Made by a program: the position numbers and the translations under genes
Origin: CAZVEE01 sp964625525
GTDB taxonomy: Bacteria; Pseudomonadota; Alphaproteobacteria; JAJFIK01
Reading direction: 5' to 3'
DNA: 46,733 bases
NCBI GenBank assembly: GCA_964625525.1
Contig: CAZVEE010000021.1
Coordinates: 1 to 46,733 of the forward strand
The notes under the pieces: generated by a model
Told to the model about the DNA's origin: nothing
The model's database searches: none
The model's input: only the letters and a program-made list of their open reading frames with translations
Shown: in pieces, positions 41,467 through 46,733 of the stretch
Layout: every line of letters begins with the position of its first letter
Position numbering within the stretch: the stretch's first letter is position 1

Positions 41467-43250
41467 CCGATGGCACTGCCGTCCTTGCGCATTTCCGAGG
41501 CGCCGTAGTACACGCCGGTCTCCGGATCGCGCAGGATCATCTGATAGCCGCCGAAGCCGCCATTGCCATCGACCACCACATGGCCGCGTGCTTCCAGTCC
41601 CGCACGCGCCTCCGCCGAGATGCCACTTTCCACGCGCAGCTCGCCCACACCGCCGGCCAGATCGCCCGTGGGTTCGGTGGAGCCGTCATGGCGCCAGCGC
41701 GCCACATCGCCCGCTTCCTGCACATTCATGCCGAAATCGATGATGTTGGTCAGCATCTGCACATGGCCCTGCGGCTGCATCGCACCACCCATCAGGCCAA
41801 AGCTCATCAGCGGCTGGCCGTCCTTCATCACAAAGCCGGGAATGATGGTTTGGAACGGCCGTTTGCCCGGCTCATACGCATTCGGATGATCGGCGTTCAG
41901 ATTGAATAACTCGCCCCGGTTCTGCAGCATGAACCCCAGCCCATCCGGCACGAGCCCCGAGCCCATGCCCCGGTAATTGGACTGGATCAGCGACACCATC
42001 ATGCCGTTCTTGTCGGCGACTGTCAGATAGGTGGTGTCCCCGTTCTCCAGCGCCGGTTCCCCCGGGCCGACAGTGTCCATCGCCCGTGCCGGATCGATCA
42101 GCGCCCGGCGCGCGGCGGCATAGTCCGGGTCCAGCAGACCCGCAAGCGGCACGGCGGAGAACTCCGGATCCGCGTAGTAGCGCGCCCGGTCCTCAAAGGC
42201 GAGGCGCTTGGCTTCCACCATCAGGTGGAGCGCCTCAGCGCTGCCCGCGCCCAAGGCGGCCAGGTCATAGCCTTCCAGGATTTGCAGCATTTGCAGCGCG
42301 GCCACCCCTTGGGTATTGGGCGGCAACTGATAAACATCATGGCCGCGATAGGATACGGTGGAGGGGTCCACCCAGGCGCTGCGATGGGCTGCCATGTCCT
42401 CATAGGTCAGATCGCCGCCAATGCGCTCCATGTAAGCGCCGATCTCTCGGGCGATCTCGCCGGTGTAGAAGGCCTCGCGCCCGCCCTCGGCAATGCGCTC
42501 ATAGGTGCGCGCCAGATCCGGATTGCGGAACACTTCGCCCTCGCGCGGGGCCCGCCCGTCGATCAGATACGTGGCCTGTGCGTTCTCGAATTCGTTGAAG
42601 GCGTCCGGGGTCTGCGCCCGAATCTCCTCAAAGCGGCGGAAATTCAGCGCCCAGTAATAGGCAATGGTCTGGCTCAGCGGGTGCCCCTCCCGCGCATAGG
42701 TAATGGCTGGGTCCAGCACTTGGCGCATGGGCAGTTTGCCGAAGCGGTTCCACAGCTCGAACCAGCCATCGACCGCCCCGGGTACGGTCACCGGCAGATG
42801 CCCCACTGGCGGAATGCTGTTCTGCCCTCCCAGTTGCGTTTTCAAGTCCTCTAAAGTCCGCCCCTGCGGCGAGCGCCCCGAGGCATTGAGCCCATAAAGC
42901 GCGTCCGTTTCCGGGTCATAGACGATGGCGAACAGGTCGCCCCCAATGCCGCAGCCCGTGGGCTCCATCAGCCCCAGCGCCGCATTGGCCGCGATGGCCG
43001 CGTCCACCGCCGAGCCGCCCTGTTTCAGAATATCGATGGCCACCTGGCTGGCGAGCGGGTGGGCCGTGGCCGCCATGCCATGCACCGCCACCACCGGCGC
43101 GCGCGTGGCAAAGGCCTCACCGACGATCCGGTCGCCCCCGCCAATGCCCCGCTCCGCCGCCAGCGCGCTGGCTTCCAAACTCAGCATCATGCCTCCTACG
43201 GCCACACAGGCCAGCAGTGCCAGAGCCCCCTTTTTGAGCGTCCCAATCAT
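41460..43250 (-). CDS. ggt: Gamma-glutamyltranspeptidase
   Basis: 596 aa from the ATG at 43250 (GGGAGAAAGG upstream), with a signal peptide (cleavage near ALAAE, residues 29-33); periplasmic Ntn hydrolase that self-cleaves before T406 (GDTTYLTV), giving a ~190-aa small subunit of normal size. Also seen: EPTGCGIGGDLFA (96-108), a gamma-glutamate-binding Arg in LNASGRSP (R126), and LMGGAMQPQGHVQ. Hydrolyses or transfers the gamma-glutamyl group of glutathione and similar peptides. Overlaps the M16 peptidase gene by 7 bases tail to tail. The 164 bases before it hold the tRNA-Phe promoter on the other strand. Confidence 0.96.
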   Translation of the reverse strand: MIGTLKKGALALLACVAVGGMMLSLEASALAAERGIGGGDRIVGEAFATRAPVVAVHGMAATAHPLASQVAIDILKQGGSAVDAAIAANAALGLMEPTGCGIGGDLFAIVYDPETDALYGLNASGRSPQGRTLEDLKTQLGGQNSIPPVGHLPVTVPGAVDGWFELWNRFGKLPMRQVLDPAITYAREGHPLSQTIAYYWALNFRRFEEIRAQTPDAFNEFENAQATYLIDGRAPREGEVFRNPDLARTYERIAEGGREAFYTGEIAREIGAYMERIGGDLTYEDMAAHRSAWVDPSTVSYRGHDVYQLPPNTQGVAALQMLQILEGYDLAALGAGSAEALHLMVEAKRLAFEDRARYYADPEFSAVPLAGLLDPDYAAARRALIDPARAMDTVGPGEPALENGDTTYLTVADKNGMMVSLIQSNYRGMGSGLVPDGLGFMLQNRGELFNLNADHPNAYEPGKRPFQTIIPGFVMKDGQPLMSFGLMGGAMQPQGHVQMLTNIIDFGMNVQEAGDVARWRHDGSTEPTGDLAGGVGELRVESGISAEARAGLEARGHVVVDGNGGFGGYQMILRDPETGVYYGASEMRKDGSAIGY

Positions 43251-43333
43251 GTCCCGGCCTTTCTCCCTTGTGATCTCACCCAAGCTTAGCAACACCGCCT
43301 CGCGCAAACCAACCACTCCCCCGTCAGAGCCAC

Positions 43334-43362
43334 TGGACAGCCTGCTTCCGTTTGCCTATACC
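43334..43362 (+). promoter_or_regulatory. Sigma-70-type promoter for tRNA-Phe
   Basis: TGGACA (43334-43339) and TATACC (43357-43362) are separated by 17 bases, 5/6 and 4/6 matches to TTGACA and TATAAT. The stretch after the -10 is GC-rich, as in stringently controlled stable-RNA promoters. Transcription would start about 45 bases before the tRNA. Confidence 0.65.
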
Positions 43363-43414
43363 TGCCCCCTCGCCGCGGCAGATGAGGCCCAAGCCTCACC
43401 TCGCCCCCGGCCAA

Positions 43415-43490
43415 GCCCAGGTAGCTCAGTTGGTAGAGCAACGGATTGAAAATCCGTGTGTCGGTGGTTCGATTCCGCCCCTGGGCACCA
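43415..43490 (+). tRNA. tRNA-Phe (anticodon GAA)
   Basis: 76 nt with encoded CCA. Acceptor GCCCAGG (43415-43421) pairs with CCTGGGC (43480-43486), discriminator A, CCA 43488-43490. The D-arm has AGCTCAGTTGGTAGAGC; the anticodon arm is ACGGA-TTGAAAA-TCCGT with GAA at 43448-43450; the T-loop is GGTTCGATTCC. It has its own promoter and terminator and so is a single-gene unit. Confidence 0.98.
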
Positions 43491-43525
43491 CATTGCCATC
43501 CAGCACAACCCAATTGAGACCGATC

Positions 43526-43550
43526 AGCCGCAGAATTCTGCGGCTTTTTT
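43526..43550 (+). terminator. Rho-independent terminator of tRNA-Phe
   Basis: Perfect 8-bp stem AGCCGCAG / CTGCGGCT (43526-43533, 43538-43545) with loop AATT, then TTTTTT GTTTT. It lies 35 bases after the tRNA. The remaining bases to 43733 hold no gene I can support. Confidence 0.92.
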
Positions 43551-43733
43551 GTTTTGTCGCCGATGCGGTCCGGGGGGATTCAGCGCCTTTGGGGGGCTCA
43601 GACCACCTCCGGCAAACACGGGGTGGTTCACTTTAGCGCTAGAGCGCGCCCAAGAGCGCAGCCGAGGGTTTATGATGCGGCGGCGTGACCATGCTGACGC
43701 GAAGATCAGTCTCCAGAACGGACCGCCATCTCC

Positions 43734-45083
43734 ATGACCGACAGCCGAGAGCTCTTTCCTTTCCCGACCGAATTGACGGCGGCGATGCTCGACTGGACGG
43801 CCGAGCGCATCAAGGAGGGCCCAGACCCGAGGCACGGAGCCCAGACCCTTGAAGCCTTGGAGCCCGTTCTCGGCGGCTCGATCACGGCAAGCGGGATCGG
43901 GGCGGATGCGGCATTCAAACTGTTTACACAGGCCATTGTGCCCTCGACCCGGCCCTTTGGGCATCCCACCAGCTTATCCTTCGTCGCGTCCGCGCCCTCT
44001 CGCGCCGCGTTGAGCTTTGATGCGGCCCTGGGCGCGGCGTCTATATTCGCCGGAAACTGGGATGGTGGAGCGGGGGCGATCTATGCGGAGAACCAAGCCC
44101 TGCGCTGGCTCGCCGACTTGGCCGGCTGGCCAGAGACGGCGGGGGGCGTGTTCGTCGCCGGTGGCACGCTGGGCAACTTATCGGCGCTGCATGCGGCGCG
44201 GGAGTGGCGAACACGGACAATCAAGAGGCCGGACCGCTGGGCGCTTCTCTGCTCGACGGAAGCCCACAGCTCTATCCACGCGGTCGCACGGGTTATGGAT
44301 GTTGACCTCATCGAGGTCGAAACAGACTCAAAGGGCCGCATGTCCGCGGACGCCGCCAGGGCGCGGTTAAGCGACCCTGACCGGGTTTTCGCAGTCGTCG
44401 CCAATGCCGGCGCCACCAATTGCGGTGCGGTGGATGATATTGCCGGCCTCGCGGACCTCGCTCAAGACCATGGGCTGTGGCTGCATCTGGACGGCGCCTA
44501 TGGCCTCGCGGCCCTTGCGGATCCCGCTGCCCGGCCGCAGTTCGCCGGTATCGAGCGGGCGGACAGCATGATCGTCGATCCGCACAAATGGCTGTTTGCG
44601 CCTTATGATAGTTGTGCTCTTCTCTATCGCAACGCGGCGACGGGGGCCGCCGCCCATGGGCAGCAGGCGGTCTATCTTGATACGGTCGATAAGACCCATT
44701 GGAACCCTTCCGACTACGCTCTGCATCTGACACGCCGGGCGCGCGGACTGCCGCTTTGGTACTCATTAGCTGTACACGGAACGGATACTTACGCCAAGGC
44801 CGTCGCCCGTACTCATGCCATCGCCCAAGCCATCGCCGACGGCATTGATGGTATGGATGGCCTGACCCTGTTGCTCGGCCCCCAGCTGACGGTCATCCTG
44901 TTTAAGCCAAACAGCATGTCGGAGGCTGATATGGTCACTTGGGCGGAACGGCATCGACGCTCCGGCGCGCTTTTGTGTTTGCCGACCCGGTGGCGCGGCA
45001 CCATGGTGTTTCGCCTGTGCATCGTGAACCCGGAAACCGATCCCCGACAGGTCCTGAACGTCGTCTCCACGCTGCTCGCCTGA
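43734..45083 (+). CDS. PLP-dependent group II decarboxylase family protein
   Basis: 449 aa, fold-type I. PLP Lys K285 in DPHKWLF, Asp D253 in HLDGAYG, ring-stacking His H178 in EAHSSIH, and GGTLGNLSAL near 143-152 show a catalytically complete member of the aromatic-L-amino-acid/glutamate decarboxylase family. Substrate is not readable; aspartate, glutamate, tyrosine, tryptophan and cysteine-sulfinate enzymes share this core. The ribosome site is weak. It stands alone between tRNA-Phe and the DUF1254 gene, with no linked transporter. Confidence 0.92.
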   Translation: MTDSRELFPFPTELTAAMLDWTAERIKEGPDPRHGAQTLEALEPVLGGSITASGIGADAAFKLFTQAIVPSTRPFGHPTSLSFVASAPSRAALSFDAALGAASIFAGNWDGGAGAIYAENQALRWLADLAGWPETAGGVFVAGGTLGNLSALHAAREWRTRTIKRPDRWALLCSTEAHSSIHAVARVMDVDLIEVETDSKGRMSADAARARLSDPDRVFAVVANAGATNCGAVDDIAGLADLAQDHGLWLHLDGAYGLAALADPAARPQFAGIERADSMIVDPHKWLFAPYDSCALLYRNAATGAAAHGQQAVYLDTVDKTHWNPSDYALHLTRRARGLPLWYSLAVHGTDTYAKAVARTHAIAQAIADGIDGMDGLTLLLGPQLTVILFKPNSMSEADMVTWAERHRRSGALLCLPTRWRGTMVFRLCIVNPETDPRQVLNVVSTLLA

Positions 45084-45125
45084 CGGGGGCGAGCGGGAAT
45101 GACCGGCCCCCTTGTGCGTTGCGCC

Positions 45126-45142
45126 AAGGCTGTGGCCTTTTT
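45126..45142 (+). terminator. Weak terminator-like hairpin after the decarboxylase gene
   Basis: AAGGC-TGTG-GCCTT (45126-45139) followed by TTT: a 5-bp stem with a short T-run, 42 bases past the decarboxylase stop. Short, so uncertain. No other feature is apparent in the 214-base gap, apart from the strong ribosome site at its right end. Confidence 0.35.
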
Positions 45143-45297
45143 GGGGGGATGAACGGCATCCACCCCGTCTGGGGCCGCCGCCATTTGCGATATTGAAAAC
45201 GCTGACCATAAAGCGGACGATATCGAGACGGGCGGTCTCAGAGGCTGGTGCGGGAGAAAACAACGCGACCAAGATGTCGCGAAGGGGGAGGGACGTG

Positions 45298-46680
45298 ATG
45301 AAGCGTGCTCTGGGCGGCGTGGCCGTGTTGATCGTGATCCTGGTTTCGATCGGGGTCTGGGTTCAGAAATCGGAACTGCCAAAGTATCAAGAGGCGTTTT
45401 TGTATGCCTTTGGTCCGTATGAATTTGTGCGGTCTATTCAAGACCTGTCAGGGCAACGGCAAGCCCAGGACGGCTTGTTCACCACCGATGCCATTCGCGC
45501 TGCCAACCCAGAGTGGACTGACGGGCCGTTCCTGAACCGCCATATCCACAGCAGTCAGCTTGCAGATCATACCCGCCGATCTGTGACCACGCCGAACAAT
45601 GACACGCTCTATACCTCCGCGGTTCTGGAACTCTCTGCCACGCCGGTGGAACTCCGTCTGCCCGATATGGGCGAGCGGTATAATTCGGTCGCGCTGATGG
45701 ACGTCTTCACGGATCAATTTGCGCATATTGGCCCGCGCGAGACGGGCGGAGAGGGTGGGACTTATTGGATCATGGGTCCCGATGACACGTCGGCCGCGCC
45801 GCCTGGGGTCGCGGTGATCCGCGCGCCTGGGAATGATGTGTGGTTGCTGGCGCGAACATTTGTGTCCGGCCAATCGGATTTGGCGGCGGCCCAGTCGGCG
45901 CAGAGCGGGATTATCGTGCGACCAGTGTTCCCGGATCGCCCCGTGAAACCCTTCGCCTCACAAGTGAGCGATCTTGGCGAGTCAGAGAATTTCGTGGCCG
46001 TGGTGAACGAGGCGCTGGCGCGCAATCCCGATCATCCGCACACGCGGCGGGCCGTCAATTTTGCCGATGTCGGGCTTGGCAAAGACGCAACCCCTGGTCT
46101 GGTTGCGCGTTTTCTTTGGTCGCTCGTGACGCCCCAGGCCGAAGCAGCGATCACGGAGCAAGTGAATCGCCAATTGTCGGCCAATATGGGGTGGTCGGTT
46201 CCTCCGGATAATATCGGCTATTATGGCGAGGATGACCGGACGCGCGCTGCCATCGCGCTCATCGGCTTTGGGGCCTTACGGCGAGAAGACGCGATCTATT
46301 ATCGGATGACCCAGACCGAAGATGGCGCCGTGCTGGATGGCACGAAGAGCTACCAGATGATCCTGCCTCCGGATGTTCCGGCCCAAGCCTTTTGGTCCAT
46401 TGCCTTGTATGAACCCGATGAGACCGGCCGCTTCTTCTTTTATGAAAACCCAACGGGGCGCCATTCCCTCAATTCCGCGTCGGAAGGGCTGCGCGACCGA
46501 GCCGATGGCCGTGTCGTGCTGTCTATCGGGCCGAACGCGCCGGCGGGGCAGGAGGGAAACTGGCTGCCCACGCCCCGTGGCCCCTTCGCGGCGTTCTTCC
46601 GCGTTTACCATCCAACCGCCGACGCTATTGCCAACGGATGGATGCCGCCGCCGATCACGCCACAAGAGAACGGGGATTGA
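45298..46680 (+). CDS. DUF1254/DUF1214 domain protein, membrane-anchored
   Basis: 460 aa from the ATG at 45298, chosen for GGGGGAGGG just upstream; the frame is open for 62 more codons but without protein-like content. N-terminal TM anchor (AVLIVILVSIGVWV), then the DUF1254 hallmark TPNNDTLYTSAVLEL and a C-terminal DUF1214 domain (WSIALYEPDETGRFF, NPTGRHSLNS, NWLPTPRGPFAAFFRVYHP). Exported, facing the periplasm. Function of the family is not established; members are common in marine and soil proteobacteria. Confidence 0.94.
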   Translation: MKRALGGVAVLIVILVSIGVWVQKSELPKYQEAFLYAFGPYEFVRSIQDLSGQRQAQDGLFTTDAIRAANPEWTDGPFLNRHIHSSQLADHTRRSVTTPNNDTLYTSAVLELSATPVELRLPDMGERYNSVALMDVFTDQFAHIGPRETGGEGGTYWIMGPDDTSAAPPGVAVIRAPGNDVWLLARTFVSGQSDLAAAQSAQSGIIVRPVFPDRPVKPFASQVSDLGESENFVAVVNEALARNPDHPHTRRAVNFADVGLGKDATPGLVARFLWSLVTPQAEAAITEQVNRQLSANMGWSVPPDNIGYYGEDDRTRAAIALIGFGALRREDAIYYRMTQTEDGAVLDGTKSYQMILPPDVPAQAFWSIALYEPDETGRFFFYENPTGRHSLNSASEGLRDRADGRVVLSIGPNAPAGQEGNWLPTPRGPFAAFFRVYHPTADAIANGWMPPPITPQENGD

Positions 46681-46733
46681 GCCGCCCGCCACCGTGGCTC
46701 TGTCCTCATCGGCAAACCTGTCCCGAGCGGGGT

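Noticed and set aside
43491..43733. Small open frames between tRNA-Phe and the decarboxylase gene on both strands
   Set aside because: They overlap the tRNA or terminator or the start of the decarboxylase gene, lack good ribosome sites and have no protein-like composition.
43415..46680. Genomic island inserted at tRNA-Phe
   Set aside because: The tRNA is intact with its own terminator; I see no integrase, no repeat of the tRNA 3' end downstream, and no obvious composition shift in the following genes.

Overview
This is a GC-rich, gene-dense window of ordinary chromosomal character. Hopanoid synthesis (squalene-hopene cyclase), an RND pump, BVMO/P450/CoA-ligase lipid chemistry and the gene complement suggest a Gram-negative, probably alphaproteobacterial, lipid- or hydrocarbon-using organism; this is inference, as there is no rRNA here. 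I see no prophage, IS element, integrase or CRISPR array, and no recognisable DNA-binding regulator. No gap between genes exceeds about 300 bases.

Layout. (1) 1-906: 3' part of an aldehyde dehydrogenase, closed by a strong terminator. (2) 1011-8648, minus strand: a four-gene run, read leftwards as HisD-like dehydrogenase, HAD-IGPD-IGPD fusion, squalene-hopene cyclase, membrane-anchored GH31 glycosidase. (3) 8773-10014, plus: class III CoA-transferase. (4) 9993-20491, minus: a tight five-gene run of RND adaptor, RND pump, single-chain biotin-dependent acyl-CoA carboxylase, epoxide hydrolase and acyl-CoA ligase. (5) 20701-24132, minus: a lipoprotein and a secreted protein of unknown family, then an Old Yellow Enzyme. 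(6) 24284-28783: spinster-like MFS transporter converging on a Baeyer-Villiger monooxygenase, which is divergent from a cytochrome P450 across a gap with two palindromes. (7) 28836-31242, plus: rmuC and an SDR. (8) 31255-35380, minus: VOC protein, D-threonine-aldolase-like and threonine-dehydratase-like PLP enzymes, and rimO. (9) 35482-41466, plus: acyl-CoA synthetase, rRNA methyltransferase-like protein, M16 lipoprotein peptidase. (10) 41460-43250, minus: gamma-glutamyltranspeptidase. (11) 43334-46680, plus: tRNA-Phe(GAA) with its own promoter and terminator, a PLP decarboxylase, and a DUF1254/DUF1214 membrane protein.

The part most likely to hold something undescribed is region 2. The fusion protein carries a complete HAD phosphatase domain followed by two tandem imidazoleglycerol-phosphate-dehydratase (IGPD) domains whose metal motifs are lost in complementary halves. 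It follows a HisD homologue in which two key residues (equivalents of D360 and H367 of enterobacterial HisD) are replaced. The last gene is a sulfoquinovosidase-like GH31 enzyme with Gln at the position of the sulfonate-binding Arg. So three enzymes borrowed from histidine and sulfosugar metabolism, all with altered active sites, are co-directional with a hopanoid cyclase. A phosphorylated polyol or sugar acid linked to triterpenoid metabolism is one speculative reading.

All domain calls and alignments were made by eye from family knowledge; no searches were run.
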